A DNA stretch of 32,292 nucleotides from Acidimicrobiia bacterium. Its GTDB lineage: Bacteria > Actinomycetota > Acidimicrobiia > Acidimicrobiales > AC-14. Under the pieces are notes generated by a model, which was given only the letters and a program-made list of their open reading frames with translations, was not told where the DNA came from and searched no databases. The position numbers and the translations under genes were made by a program. Each line of letters opens with the position of its first letter. Positions within the stretch are counted from its first letter, which is position 1. Positions 16,888 through 25,116 of the stretch are shown piece after piece. Location of the stretch: NCBI GenBank assembly GCA_023265045.1, contig JAHFUQ010000033.1, forward strand, positions 1-32,292, written 5' to 3'.

Positions 16888-18243
16888 GTGACAGTCCCGG
16901 TCGTCACGCCGGCGGAGATGAAGGCGATCGACGACGCCGCGCTCGAGCCGGTCGAGGCGCTCATCGACCGAGCCGGGGCGGCGGTGGCGCGGGCTGCGCT
17001 CGCCATGCTGGGCGGGACGTACGGCCGGCGGGTCGTGGTGGTAGCGGGCAAGGGCAACAACGGGGCCGACGGGCGCGCCGCCGCGGCGCGGCTGCGGCGC
17101 CGGGGCGTGCGGGTGGAGGTCATCGACGCCGCCGCGGCGCGGGCGCTGGCGCCCGCTCGGCTCCCGGCCGCAGACCTGGTGGTCGACGCCGCCTACGGCA
17201 CGGGGTTCCGAGGCTCGTACCAGGCGCCGAACCCCGGTGGTGCGCCGGTCCTGGCCGTCGACATCCCGTCCGGCGTCAACGGGTTGACGGGCGAGGCCGG
17301 CCCGGGGGCGGTGCGGGCCGCCAGGACGGTCACCTTCGCCGCGCTCAAGCCCGGGTTGTTGCTCGGGGCCGGGCGGGAGCTGGCGGGCGAGGTCATGGTG
17401 GTCGACATCGGCCTCCCCACCGACTCGGCCACGGCCGCCCTGGTGGAGGCGTCCGACGTGGCCGCCTGGCTGCCGCGCCGGCCTGTCGACGCCCACAAGT
17501 GGCAGACCGCCGTCTACGTCGTGGCCGGGTCGGCGGGCATGACCGGGGCCGCCCACCTCTGTGCCCGGGCGGCCATGCGGGCGGGGGCGGGGACCGTGCG
17601 GCTGGCCATCCCGGGCGTGGCGCCCGACCCCCGGTTCCTCGAAGTGGTCGGCCGCACGATTCCGGCCGCGGACTGGTCGGCCGCCGTGCGTTCCGACGCC
17701 GAGCGAGCCAAGGCGGTGGTCGTGGGGCCAGGGCTGGGCCGGACCGACGGCGTGCGGGACGCGGTGCGGCGGTTGGCGGCCGCGGCACATCAGCCGATGG
17801 TCATCGATGCGGACGGGCTCTACGCCTTGGGCCTGGCTGAGGACATGACGCTCCGCCGCGACGCGGGAACCGTTCTGACGCCCCACGACGGCGAGTTCAC
17901 CCGGCTGGCGGGTGCCAAGCCCGGCGCAGACCGGCTCGGCGCCACCCGGGACCTCGCCCGCCGCACCGGCGCCACGACCCTGCTCAAAGGGTTGACGACC
18001 ATCGTCGCCGACCCGGGTGGCAGGGCGCTGTTCACGACCACGGGCGACCACCGGCTGGCGACGGCAGGGACCGGCGACGTGCTGGCCGGGGTGATCGGGG
18101 CGTTCCTGGCCATGGGGCTCGCGCCGCTCCAGGCCGCCGGGCTCGGCGCCCACGTCCACGGCGCCGCCGGGCGGCTGGGCTTCGAGCGGGGCCTGGCGGC
18201 GGGCGACCTGCTCGACCTTCTCCCGGTTGTGCTCAACGGGTGA
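16888..18243 (+). CDS. nnrD: Bifunctional NAD(P)H-hydrate epimerase / dehydratase
   Basis: It repairs damaged NAD(P)HX: the N-terminal domain epimerises it and the C-terminal domain dehydrates it using ADP or ATP. The protein is 451 aa. The epimerase part (about 1-210) has AGKGNNGADG (53-62; many homologues have GGDG) and VDIPSGVNG. The ribokinase-like part (about 215-451) has HKWQTAVYVVAGSAGMTGAA, DADGLYALG, LTPHDGEFTRL and the nucleotide motif GTGDVLAG (about 394-401). GTG 16888 follows acpS with no gap. The last bases form GTGA with alr. Confidence 0.95.
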   Translation: MTVPVVTPAEMKAIDDAALEPVEALIDRAGAAVARAALAMLGGTYGRRVVVVAGKGNNGADGRAAAARLRRRGVRVEVIDAAAARALAPARLPAADLVVDAAYGTGFRGSYQAPNPGGAPVLAVDIPSGVNGLTGEAGPGAVRAARTVTFAALKPGLLLGAGRELAGEVMVVDIGLPTDSATAALVEASDVAAWLPRRPVDAHKWQTAVYVVAGSAGMTGAAHLCARAAMRAGAGTVRLAIPGVAPDPRFLEVVGRTIPAADWSAAVRSDAERAKAVVVGPGLGRTDGVRDAVRRLAAAAHQPMVIDADGLYALGLAEDMTLRRDAGTVLTPHDGEFTRLAGAKPGADRLGATRDLARRTGATTLLKGLTTIVADPGGRALFTTTGDHRLATAGTGDVLAGVIGAFLAMGLAPLQAAGLGAHVHGAAGRLGFERGLAAGDLLDLLPVVLNG

Positions 18244-19343
18244 ACGGCCGCCCGGCATGGGCCGAGGTGGACCTCGACGCCATCCGCCACAACGCCCGGG
18301 TCCTCGCCGGCAAGGCCGCCCCTGCGGCCCTGTGCGCGGTCGTGAAGGCGGACGGCTACGGCCACGGCGCCGTGCCGGTGGCCCGGGCCGCCCTCGAAGG
18401 CGGGGCGACCTGGCTGGCGGTAGCCATGGTCGAGGAAGGGGTCGGGCTGCGTGACGCGGGGATCACCGCCCCGATCCTGCTGCTCTCGGAGCCGCCCGAC
18501 GTGGGCGCAGCGGTCGCCGCGGGGCTGACGCCGACGGTGTACACCGAGGCCGGCGTCGCCGCCGCCGGGGACGCGCCCGTCCACCTCAAGGTCGACACAG
18601 GGATGCACCGGGTGGGCGCCGACCATGCGACGGCGGCCAAGCTCGCCCGCGCCATCCCCCGTCTCGAGGGGGTGTGGACCCACTTCGCGGTGGCTGATCA
18701 GCTCGACGACCCCTTCACCGACCTCCAGGCGGAGCGGTTCGAGGCGCTGCTCGCCGACCTCGAGGCGGCCGGCATCCGCGCGCCGCTGCGCCACGCCTCC
18801 AACTCGGCGGGCGCCCTCGGCCACCCCCACCGCCGCTACGACATGGTGCGGTGCGGGATCGCGCTTTACGGCGTCGCCCCCAGCCCGGCCATGGCGGGAC
18901 TGGCGCGCGACCTCCGCCCCGCCCTGTCGCTCAAGGCCGAGGTGTCGTACGTCAAGGAAGTCGAGGCGGGCGCCGGCGTGTCCTACGGGCTGCGGTACCG
19001 CCTGCCCGAGCCGTCCACGGTGGCGACCGTCCCGATCGGCTACGCCGACGGCGTGCCGTGGCGACTCGGCGTGACCGGCGGCGAGGCGCTCATCGGGGGA
19101 TTCCGCCGCCCCATCGCCGGCGCGGTCACGATGGACCAGATCACCGTCGACTGCGGCCCCGACCCGTCGGTGCGGCCCGGCGACGAGGTCGTGCTGATCG
19201 GCCGCCAGGGCGACGAGCACATCAGCGCCCAGGAGTGGGCCGACCGCATTGGGACGATCGCCTACGAGGTCCTCACCGGCATCGGCTCCCGGGTGCCGCG
19301 GGAATACGACTCGCCGAGGTCTCCGCGCACCTGGGGTCCATGA
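18240..19343 (+). CDS. alr: Alanine racemase
   Basis: It is a PLP enzyme making D-alanine for peptidoglycan. The protein is 367 aa. The PLP lysine is Lys36 in VVKADGYGHG, the opposing catalytic tyrosine is Tyr249 in GVSYGLRY, and IGYADG and TMDQ (297-300) complete the site. GTG 18240 overlaps the nnrD stop. The last ~15 residues (SPRSPRTWGP end) are non-conserved. It is convergent with the protease gene, 26 bases away. Confidence 0.96.
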   Translation: MNGRPAWAEVDLDAIRHNARVLAGKAAPAALCAVVKADGYGHGAVPVARAALEGGATWLAVAMVEEGVGLRDAGITAPILLLSEPPDVGAAVAAGLTPTVYTEAGVAAAGDAPVHLKVDTGMHRVGADHATAAKLARAIPRLEGVWTHFAVADQLDDPFTDLQAERFEALLADLEAAGIRAPLRHASNSAGALGHPHRRYDMVRCGIALYGVAPSPAMAGLARDLRPALSLKAEVSYVKEVEAGAGVSYGLRYRLPEPSTVATVPIGYADGVPWRLGVTGGEALIGGFRRPIAGAVTMDQITVDCGPDPSVRPGDEVVLIGRQGDEHISAQEWADRIGTIAYEVLTGIGSRVPREYDSPRSPRTWGP

Positions 19344-19369
19344 CCCGCAATGACGCGGAAACGTTGCCT

Positions 19370-20893
19370 CTAGGCGGGGGTCGGGGTCGTCAGGCAGCCG
19401 GCTTCGCGGCCGAGGTAGCGGAGGCCCTCGCGGTCGGGGGGGCGGTACTCGGCGGGGCGGGAGGTCTGGTCGGCCGTCTCGGGGTACATGATCGCCCCCT
19501 TGTCCCGGGTGTGGCCCAGGCCCATCACATGGGCCAGCTCGTGGAGGATGACTCGGCCCCACTGGACGGCGTCGTGGCCGATGGCGCCGACGCCGGAGCC
19601 GATGGTCGGCCCGAAGCCGGGCTGCACCTTGGCCCGGGTGTCGCTGTTGGTGATGGCGTCGATGTTCAGGCTGAGCTGGCCGGAGACGAGCACGTCGCCC
19701 ACTCGCGAGCCGATGCCCCGCCCCACCGCCTGGATGGCGGGGTCGCTGCCTTGGTTCCCGAACGAGATCCAGCTCACCAGGATCGGCGCCCACCGCGGGC
19801 CGTAGCGGTCGGGGAGGAACTGGCTGCGGCCGCGCACCCGTTCGTCGGTCGTGCCGTCGTCGATGAAGGTGATGCCCGTGGCCTCGCTCAGCATCCTGAA
19901 GGCGGTGCGTACGTCCTCGGGGCCGCCTGGTGGCGCCTGCGCCACGTTCTGCACGTAATGGAGCGGCTCGCAGGGGTTGAACCGCACGGGCGAGCACCCG
20001 TCGCTCTTGGTGAACAGGAACGAGTACGAGTTGGGCAGCTTGGGGATGTCCTCGGGACGCTGGCCGCTGACGTAGGTGTCCTCGTGCCCCTTGGACGGGC
20101 AGGCGTTGAGAGGGCCGGCGTCGGCGGCCGTGGTCGCCGTGGCCGCCGAGGACGAGCTTGACTTGGACGAGCCGCCCGCGAACACGGTGACCGCCAGGAT
20201 CAGGCCGAGCACGGCCACGCCCGCCACCACTCCGGACGTCACGAGCTTCTTGGCCGCCACCGCGACCTGCTGGCGGTAGCGCCCGCCGACGTCGATGGCC
20301 TCGCCCACGGCCGGCGTCGCCAGGATCTTGAACGGCGTCTCGCGCTCGTCTCCGGTGAACAACTTCCGGAGCGGGGCCACGTCGACCGTCACCGCCGCCG
20401 GGCGGTCGGTTCCCACCGTCACGGTCGGGGGATCGATGCGGACGTCCACGCCGTCGGCCCCGGTTGCGGTCAAGGCAACCTCGACGGGTGCGTTGCCCCG
20501 GTTGGCCAGCGAGACCTTGTACTGCACGGGTCCCTTGTCGCTCGCCTCGGACGGGTCGAGCGAGATCGACAACGAGCTGAACGGCTGGACGTCGATCACG
20601 CCGCTTGCGGCCGGCCCGTCCTGGCCGTCGACCCGCACCTCGAACGCCAGCGGGCCGGCCGCGGGCGTGCTGGTGCGCGGCACCCGAAATCCGACGCGTG
20701 CCGCGGCTTCGGCGCCCGGCTCGACCGTCAACGTGTCGGGGACGATGTAGGAGAACGGCCGCCCCGGCCCCGCCACCTGCAGCCGGACCGTCGCCGCTGC
20801 GTCGCCGACGTTGCGCACCGTGACGTCGGTCGCGACCGTGCCGCCCGGCTCGATCCCGAGGGCGCCCACACCCAGCGATACGGTCACCGCCAT
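19370..20893 (-). CDS. Membrane-anchored matrixin-like metalloprotease with N-terminal beta-sandwich repeats
   Basis: The protein is 507 aa starting at ATG 20893. Residues 1-~200 look like two immunoglobulin-like domains of the COG1470/NEW3 kind (patterns VRNVGDAAATVRLQV and LANRGNAPVEVALTATG). A single hydrophobic helix spans about 218-241, preceded by Arg/Lys (RYRQQVAVAAKK) and followed by a Ser/Ala/Thr-rich linker. Residues ~265-507 hold a zinc protease domain with HELAHVMGLGH (451-461) and a downstream methionine turn (IMYP, 468-471), the metzincin pattern of matrixins. There is no signal peptide. By the positive-inside rule, the beta-sandwich part lies in the cytosol and the protease outside. 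Substrate unknown. Confidence 0.8.
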   Translation of the reverse strand: MAVTVSLGVGALGIEPGGTVATDVTVRNVGDAAATVRLQVAGPGRPFSYIVPDTLTVEPGAEAAARVGFRVPRTSTPAAGPLAFEVRVDGQDGPAASGVIDVQPFSSLSISLDPSEASDKGPVQYKVSLANRGNAPVEVALTATGADGVDVRIDPPTVTVGTDRPAAVTVDVAPLRKLFTGDERETPFKILATPAVGEAIDVGGRYRQQVAVAAKKLVTSGVVAGVAVLGLILAVTVFAGGSSKSSSSSAATATTAADAGPLNACPSKGHEDTYVSGQRPEDIPKLPNSYSFLFTKSDGCSPVRFNPCEPLHYVQNVAQAPPGGPEDVRTAFRMLSEATGITFIDDGTTDERVRGRSQFLPDRYGPRWAPILVSWISFGNQGSDPAIQAVGRGIGSRVGDVLVSGQLSLNIDAITNSDTRAKVQPGFGPTIGSGVGAIGHDAVQWGRVILHELAHVMGLGHTRDKGAIMYPETADQTSRPAEYRPPDREGLRYLGREAGCLTTPTPA

Positions 20894-20902
20894 TCGACGG
20901 CA

Positions 20903-20908
20903 ACAGTA
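20903..20908 (-). promoter_or_regulatory. Probable -10 element of the protease gene
   Basis: Minus-strand TACTGT ends 9 bases before ATG 20893, implying a leader of only 2-3 bases. No -35 box is evident. Confidence 0.35.
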
Positions 20909-20952
20909 GAGCCCTGGCCGGCGCCCGGGGCGGCGAGATTTCGCCACGGCGG

Positions 20953-20958
20953 TAGCAT
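20953..20958 (+). promoter_or_regulatory. Probable -10 element of the uracil-DNA glycosylase gene
   Basis: TAGCAT ends 6 bases before GTG 20965, so transcription would start on or next to the start codon (leaderless mRNA). No upstream Shine-Dalgarno is present, which fits. Confidence 0.45.
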
Positions 20959-20964
20959 CCGTAT

Positions 20965-21546
20965 GTGCCAACCCTCGCCGAGGTGGAGCGCGACGCCCTG
21001 GCGTGCACCCGGTGCCCGCTCCATCAGAGGCGCACCAACGTCGTGTTCGGGGTCGGCGATCCGAACGCCGACCTCATGTTCGTGGGCGAGGGGCCCGGCC
21101 AGCAGGAGGACATAGAGGGCTTGCCGTTCGTCGGCCGGTCGGGTCAGCTGCTCGACCGCCTCATGCTCGAGGAGATGGGCCTCACCCGAGCGTACTGTTA
21201 CATCTGCAACGTGGTGAAGTGCCGCCCGCCCAACAATCGAGACCCACTGCCGGACGAAATCGCCGCCTGTCACCCGTACCTGGCCGCCCAGCTGGACCTG
21301 ATAGACCCCAAGGTGATCGTGACGCTCGGGAACTTCGCGACCAAGCTGCTGCTCAACTCGACGGAGGGCATCACCCGTCTTCGGGGCCGCGCCTACCCGC
21401 GGCCGGACGGGCGAACCCTCGTGCCGACGTTCCACCCGGCGGCGGCCCTGCGGGGCGGGGGCGAGACCGTCGCGCAGATGCGCGCCGACATGGTCCGCGC
21501 CAAGCAGCTCTTGGACGGGCGCCGACCCTCGCCGCTGCCCGCATGA
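20965..21546 (+). CDS. Uracil-DNA glycosylase, family 4 (iron-sulphur)
   Basis: It removes uracil from DNA to start base-excision repair. The protein is 193 aa with family 4 motif 1 [20 protein letters not shown] (41-60) and motif 2 around HPAAAL. Cys14, Cys17, Cys86 and Cys102 match the [4Fe-4S] ligands of thermophilic family 4 enzymes. GTG 20965 has no Shine-Dalgarno but a -10 box 6 bases upstream. It overlaps tsaE by ATGA, so it heads the tsaE-tsaB-rimI-tsaD unit. Confidence 0.92.
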   Translation: MPTLAEVERDALACTRCPLHQRRTNVVFGVGDPNADLMFVGEGPGQQEDIEGLPFVGRSGQLLDRLMLEEMGLTRAYCYICNVVKCRPPNNRDPLPDEIAACHPYLAAQLDLIDPKVIVTLGNFATKLLLNSTEGITRLRGRAYPRPDGRTLVPTFHPAAALRGGGETVAQMRADMVRAKQLLDGRRPSPLPA

Positions 21547-22028
21547 TCCAGGCTCGTACCAAGTCCGCCGACGACACGCGCGCCCTCGCCGCCGAGCTGG
21601 CGCCGCTCACGCGCGCCGGCGACCTCATCCTGCTGGAGGGCGGGCTGGGCGCGGGCAAGACGGCTTTCGTCCAAGGCTTCGCCCGCGGCCTGGGTGTCGA
21701 CGAGACGGTCACCAGCCCGACGTTCGTCCTGGTGCGGACGTACGAGGGCCGCCTGCCGATGGTGCACCTCGACGTCTACCGGCTCGACCGGGTGCAGGAA
21801 CTGGTCGACCTCGGCATCGCCGACATCCTCGACGAGGACGGCGTGACCCTCATTGAGTGGGGCGACGTCGTGCGCCCCGCCCTCCCCGGCGACTTCCTGG
21901 AGGTCCGGCTCGATCCCGGCGCGACGGAGGACGAGCGGATCGTGCAGATGCGAGGCGTGGGCCCCCGGTGGCCGCACCGCCTGCGCGCCATCCAGGAGGC
22001 CGTCGAGCGGTGGACGGCGGCGGACTGA
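21543..22028 (+). CDS. tsaE: tRNA t6A synthesis ATPase TsaE
   Basis: TsaE is the ATPase that resets the TsaB-TsaD complex during threonylcarbamoyl transfer to tRNA adenosine 37. The protein is 161 aa. The Walker A is GGLGAGKT (33-40), followed by SPTFVLVRTY and HLDVYRLD, with IEWGD near 115. ATG 21543 overlaps the glycosylase stop. The C-terminal ~30 residues are variable. It is followed by tsaB after one base. Confidence 0.95.
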   Translation: MIQARTKSADDTRALAAELAPLTRAGDLILLEGGLGAGKTAFVQGFARGLGVDETVTSPTFVLVRTYEGRLPMVHLDVYRLDRVQELVDLGIADILDEDGVTLIEWGDVVRPALPGDFLEVRLDPGATEDERIVQMRGVGPRWPHRLRAIQEAVERWTAAD

Positions 22029-22029
22029 G

Positions 22030-22926
22030 GTGCTGATCCTCGGGATCGAGACCGCCACGCAACAGGTCGGGTGCGCCATCGGCGGCTACGAAGGGGTGCG
22101 GGCCACGTTCCATGCGGCCCGGAGGCGCCGCCACGTCGAGACGCTGGCGCCGGCCATCGACTTCGTCTGCCAGCAGGCCGACGTGCCCCTGAGCGAGCTG
22201 GGCGCGGTCGCGGTGGACGTGGGGCCGGGCCTGTTCAGCGGCCTGCGGGTGGGCGTGACGACGGCCAAGACGCTGGCCCAGGCCCTGCGCCTGCCTGTCA
22301 TCGGCGTGTCGAGCCTGGACCTGCTGGCCTTTCCTGTCCGCCACAGCAACCGGCTGATCGTGCCCGTGATCGACGCCCGCCGGGGCGAGCTGTACTACGG
22401 CTTCTACCGCCAGGTCCCGGGGGGCGTGCAGTGCCTGTCCGGGTACCAGGTGGGCAAGCCCGGCGAGCTGGTGTCGGAGCTGCTGGCCCGGGGCGAGGAC
22501 GTCCTCATGGTCGGCGACGGCGTCGTCCGCTACGCCGACGAGCTCAGCGGGGTCGTGCGCTGCGAGCTGGCCGGGTCGCCGCACCTCTACCCGTCGGCCT
22601 CGGCGCTCGTCGCCCTTGCCCACCCCCGGGCGGTGCGCGAGGACTTCGTCTCGCCGTCCGAACTGGAGCCGATGTACCTGCGCAAGACCGACGCCGAGAT
22701 CAACTGGGAGGTGAGCGCGGGGTGGGGGCGGGCGCCGAAGCCGCATCCCAATCCCGGCGTCGACGACGACATCGGCGGCCCGGACGGCCGCGACGACCTG
22801 GGCGGCCCGGACGGCCGCGACGACACCGGCGGCCCGGACGGCCGCGACGACACCGGCGGCCCGGACGGCCGCGACGACACCGGCGGCCCGGACGGCCGCG
22901 GCGAGGCCGGGCGTCAGGCCAGCTGA
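22030..22926 (+). CDS. tsaB: t6A complex protein TsaB with repeat-encoded acidic tail
   Basis: TsaB is a partner and dimerisation subunit of TsaD with an ASKHA fold. The protein is 298 aa, against a usual ~210-240. The core has LILGIETATQQVGCAIGG at the N-terminus, VDVGPGLFSGLRVGVTTAK (62-80) and ends near ELEPMYLRKTDAEINWE (211-227). Residues ~230-298 are extra. They contain five copies of a 9-residue unit with core GGPDGRDD, encoded by a 27-bp tandem repeat. GTG 22030 is one base after tsaE. The stop overlaps the rimI ATG. Confidence 0.93.
   Translation: MLILGIETATQQVGCAIGGYEGVRATFHAARRRRHVETLAPAIDFVCQQADVPLSELGAVAVDVGPGLFSGLRVGVTTAKTLAQALRLPVIGVSSLDLLAFPVRHSNRLIVPVIDARRGELYYGFYRQVPGGVQCLSGYQVGKPGELVSELLARGEDVLMVGDGVVRYADELSGVVRCELAGSPHLYPSASALVALAHPRAVREDFVSPSELEPMYLRKTDAEINWEVSAGWGRAPKPHPNPGVDDDIGGPDGRDDLGGPDGRDDTGGPDGRDDTGGPDGRDDTGGPDGRGEAGRQAS
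22771..22905 (+). repeat. 27-bp tandem repeat inside tsaB, five copies
   Basis: The unit (NNN then GGCGGCCCGGACGGCCGCGA plus CGAC-type ending) repeats five times, the fifth diverged at its end (GGCGAG). The unit is in frame, so copy-number change alters only the length of the TsaB tail by 9 residues per copy. Units 3 and 4 are identical; unit 2 differs in its first codon (CTG for ACC). Confidence 0.92.
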
Positions 22927-23504
22927 TGGTTCGCGCCCGGGACGATCGACGACCTACCCCCCGGTCGCCGGAGTTGCTCGTGCACGTGGCGCCCATGCGC
23001 CGCCGCCACCTGCGCGCCGTGCTGCGGATCGAGGCCGAGACCCACCCGCGCCCGTGGTCGCTGAGCCTGTTCATGAGCGAGATGGCGCTGCGCAGCAGCC
23101 GCGCCTACTACGTGGCTCGCGTCGACGGGCTCGTCGTCGGCTACGTGGGGCTGATGATGAACGGGGACGAGGGCCACATCACCACCATCGCCGTCGACCC
23201 CAACTGGCACCGGCGCAAGATCGGGACCCGGCTGCTCCTGGTGGCGGCCCGGGAGGCCATCCGGCGCGGCGGCCAGTCCCTGACCCTGGAGGTCCGGACG
23301 AGCAACACCGCCGCCCAGGAGCTGTACCGGGCCTTCGGCTTCCGGCCCGCGGGCGTGCGCAAGAACTACTACGCCGAGACCAACGAGGACGCGCTGATCA
23401 TGTGGGCTGAGGACGTGAACGAGGCCGCGTACGGACGCCGGCTCGACGACATCGGCGGGTCGATCCCCGGCGAGACGGTCGTCGACGAAAGCAGCCGGCC
23501 ATGA
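22926..23504 (+). CDS. rimI: Ribosomal-protein-alanine N-acetyltransferase
   Basis: It is a GNAT enzyme expected to acetylate the N-terminus of S18. The protein is 192 aa. The acetyl-CoA region is IAVDPNWHRRKIGTRLLLVA, followed by LTLEVRTSNTAAQELYRAFGF and KNYYAETNEDALIM, all typical of RimI. ATG 22926 lies in a TGATG overlap with tsaB. About 25 extra N-terminal and 30 C-terminal residues are not conserved. The tsaB-rimI-tsaD order is standard. Confidence 0.92.
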   Translation: MVRARDDRRPTPRSPELLVHVAPMRRRHLRAVLRIEAETHPRPWSLSLFMSEMALRSSRAYYVARVDGLVVGYVGLMMNGDEGHITTIAVDPNWHRRKIGTRLLLVAAREAIRRGGQSLTLEVRTSNTAAQELYRAFGFRPAGVRKNYYAETNEDALIMWAEDVNEAAYGRRLDDIGGSIPGETVVDESSRP

Positions 23505-24550
23505 CGGCGGCCGCCCAGGGGGGCGGGCCGGGGACCGGTCCGACGGCGAACGGCGAGCCTTTCGTCATCCTCGGCATCGAGACGTCGTGCGACGAGACCG
23601 CGGCGGCGCTGGTCGCCGACGGTTCGTCCGTCATCTCGTCGGTGGTCTCCAGCCAGGTCGACCTGCACGCCCGCTTCGGCGGGGTCGTACCGGAGATCGC
23701 CAGCCGCGCCCACGTCCAGGTCCTCACGCCCGTGATCGCCCAGGTCCTCGTCGAGGCCGGGCTGGAGGGGAGCGGGATCGACGCGGTGGCGGCCACGATC
23801 GGCCCCGGCCTGGTGGGCGCCCTGCTCGTGGGGATGAGCGCGGCCAAGGCGCTGGCGCTGGTGTGGGACGTGCCGTTCATCGGCGTCAACCACCTGGAGG
23901 GGCACCTCTACGCCAGCTTCCTGGAGCGGCCCGACCTGGAGTTGCCCACGGTGGTGCTGCTCGTCTCCGGCGGCCACACCCAGCTCGTGCTCATGGAGGG
24001 CCACGGCCGCTACCGCATGCTGGGCGGCACCGTGGACGACGCCGTGGGCGAGGCCTACGACAAGGTGGGGCGGTTCCTCGGGCTGGGGTACCCGGGCGGC
24101 CCGGTGATCGACCGGCTGGCGGCCGCGGGCGATCCGGAGGCGGTCAAGTTCCCCCGGCCCATGCTCAACGACGGCCACGACTTCTCCTTCAGCGGGCTCA
24201 AGACCGCCGTTGTCCAGTACATCCGCGCCCATCCCGACACGCCCGTGGCCGACGTGGCCGCATCGTTCCAGGCCGCTGTCGTCGACGTGCTCGTGACCAA
24301 GGCCATGCGGGCCGCCGTCGACACCGGGGCCAAGGGGATCTGCATCGGCGGCGGCGTCGCCGCCAACTCGGCCCTGCGGGCCCGGATCGTGGAAGCGTGC
24401 GACGAGGCCGGCATCGCCTCGTTCGTCCCCAGCCGGGAGATGTGCACCGACAACGCCGCCATGATCGCGGCGGCGGCGTGGTGGCGCTACCAGGCGGACG
24501 GCCCGACGTCGCTCGCCGTCGGCGCCTCCCCCAACCTCAGGCTGGTCTAG
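23501..24550 (+). CDS. tsaD: tRNA N6-adenosine threonylcarbamoyltransferase
   Basis: TsaD transfers the threonylcarbamoyl group to A37 of ANN-decoding tRNAs. The protein is 349 aa. Metal ligands are His131 and His135 in NHLEGHL, and Asp317 in CTDNAAM. ILGIETSCDETAAALV, SGGHTQL and GGVAANSALR are family motifs. ATG 23501 overlaps rimI by ATGA. The first ~18 residues are Gly/Ala-rich and non-conserved. It is convergent with the small secreted protein gene. Confidence 0.97.
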   Translation: MTAAAQGGGPGTGPTANGEPFVILGIETSCDETAAALVADGSSVISSVVSSQVDLHARFGGVVPEIASRAHVQVLTPVIAQVLVEAGLEGSGIDAVAATIGPGLVGALLVGMSAAKALALVWDVPFIGVNHLEGHLYASFLERPDLELPTVVLLVSGGHTQLVLMEGHGRYRMLGGTVDDAVGEAYDKVGRFLGLGYPGGPVIDRLAAAGDPEAVKFPRPMLNDGHDFSFSGLKTAVVQYIRAHPDTPVADVAASFQAAVVDVLVTKAMRAAVDTGAKGICIGGGVAANSALRARIVEACDEAGIASFVPSREMCTDNAAMIAAAAWWRYQADGPTSLAVGASPNLRLV

Positions 24551-24559
24551 GACGGTTGC

Positions 24560-24572
24560 CGGCGGCCCGCCG
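24560..24572. terminator. Weak hairpin between convergent tsaD and secreted protein gene
   Basis: CGGCG (24560-24564) pairs with CGCCG (24568-24572) over a three-base loop in the 30-base gap. It is short and lacks a T-run, so termination is only suggested by position. Confidence 0.3.
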
Positions 24573-24580
24573 CGCCTCGG

Positions 24581-25042
24581 CTACGGCAGGGTGACCGAGC
24601 CGGGGGCGCTGACGAAGAACCAGGCCGAGCCCTCCTCCGAGCACCCGGTGGGGGTGCGGTCGGCGACGAAGATCGCCTTGCCGGAGTATGTGCCGCTCCC
24701 GCTGATGCCGGCGTAGGCGCCAGTGCCCTGGCTCAGGGTGTACGTCCCGGCGAAGGTGGCGGTGCCGAGGCACGCCACCTCGTTGAACCTCTCGTCGTTG
24801 CTGGTCTCCGGGTGCGTCACGAGGAACGAGCCGTTCGGGAAGACGAAGCGGTCGTGATCCTCGTCGATGGGGATCGACTCGCCCACCGCGAAGACCGTGC
24901 CCGAGGCGATGACCGTCTGTCCGTTGTTGTCGCCGAACAGGTTGAAGCGCTGGGCGCCGGTGGTGGCCGCCAGGGCCGGCCTCGCCGTCGTGCCGGCGAG
25001 CGCCGCCACCATCATCGTCACCGCTAGCAGGGTCTTCCTCAT
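24581..25042 (-). CDS. Small secreted protein of unknown function
   Basis: The protein is 153 aa. Residues 1-25 are a clear signal peptide (MRKTLLAVTMMVAALAG, cut after ALA at 23-25). The mature part is rich in Gly, Thr and Ser with a repeating GTYTLSQGTGAYAGISGSGT pattern, suggesting a beta-barrel of the kind seen in allene-oxide-cyclase-like or dirigent-like folds; this is only an impression. Cys91 and Cys134 could form a disulphide. A GAGGGGGC site precedes ATG 25042. It lies between tsaD and groES, unrelated to both, and looks like a lineage-specific insertion. No function assigned. Confidence 0.75.
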   Translation of the reverse strand: MRKTLLAVTMMVAALAGTTARPALAATTGAQRFNLFGDNNGQTVIASGTVFAVGESIPIDEDHDRFVFPNGSFLVTHPETSNDERFNEVACLGTATFAGTYTLSQGTGAYAGISGSGTYSGKAIFVADRTPTGCSEEGSAWFFVSAPGSVTLP

Positions 25043-25087
25043 GGCCGCGCCCCCTCAGCTCGAGATGTGGCGTAAGCGTACCGCCGG

Positions 25088-25116
25088 TTGCCGGACCTCC
25101 GCCGGACGGCTATCGT
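25088..25116 (+). promoter_or_regulatory. groESL promoter
   Basis: TTGCCG (25088-25093) and TATCGT (25111-25116) are separated by 17 bases. The -10 box runs directly into the CIRCE operator, so HrcA binding would block initiation. Confidence 0.6.

Noticed and set aside
17820-21008. 1062-codon open frame on the minus strand
   Set aside because: It is antisense to nnrD, alr and the glycosylase start and shares the region of the protease in another frame. The sequence is Arg/Gly/Ala-rich without domains, a usual high-GC shadow.
22771-22905. CRISPR-like array
   Set aside because: The 27-bp units are contiguous with no spacers and are in frame within tsaB; it is a coding minisatellite.
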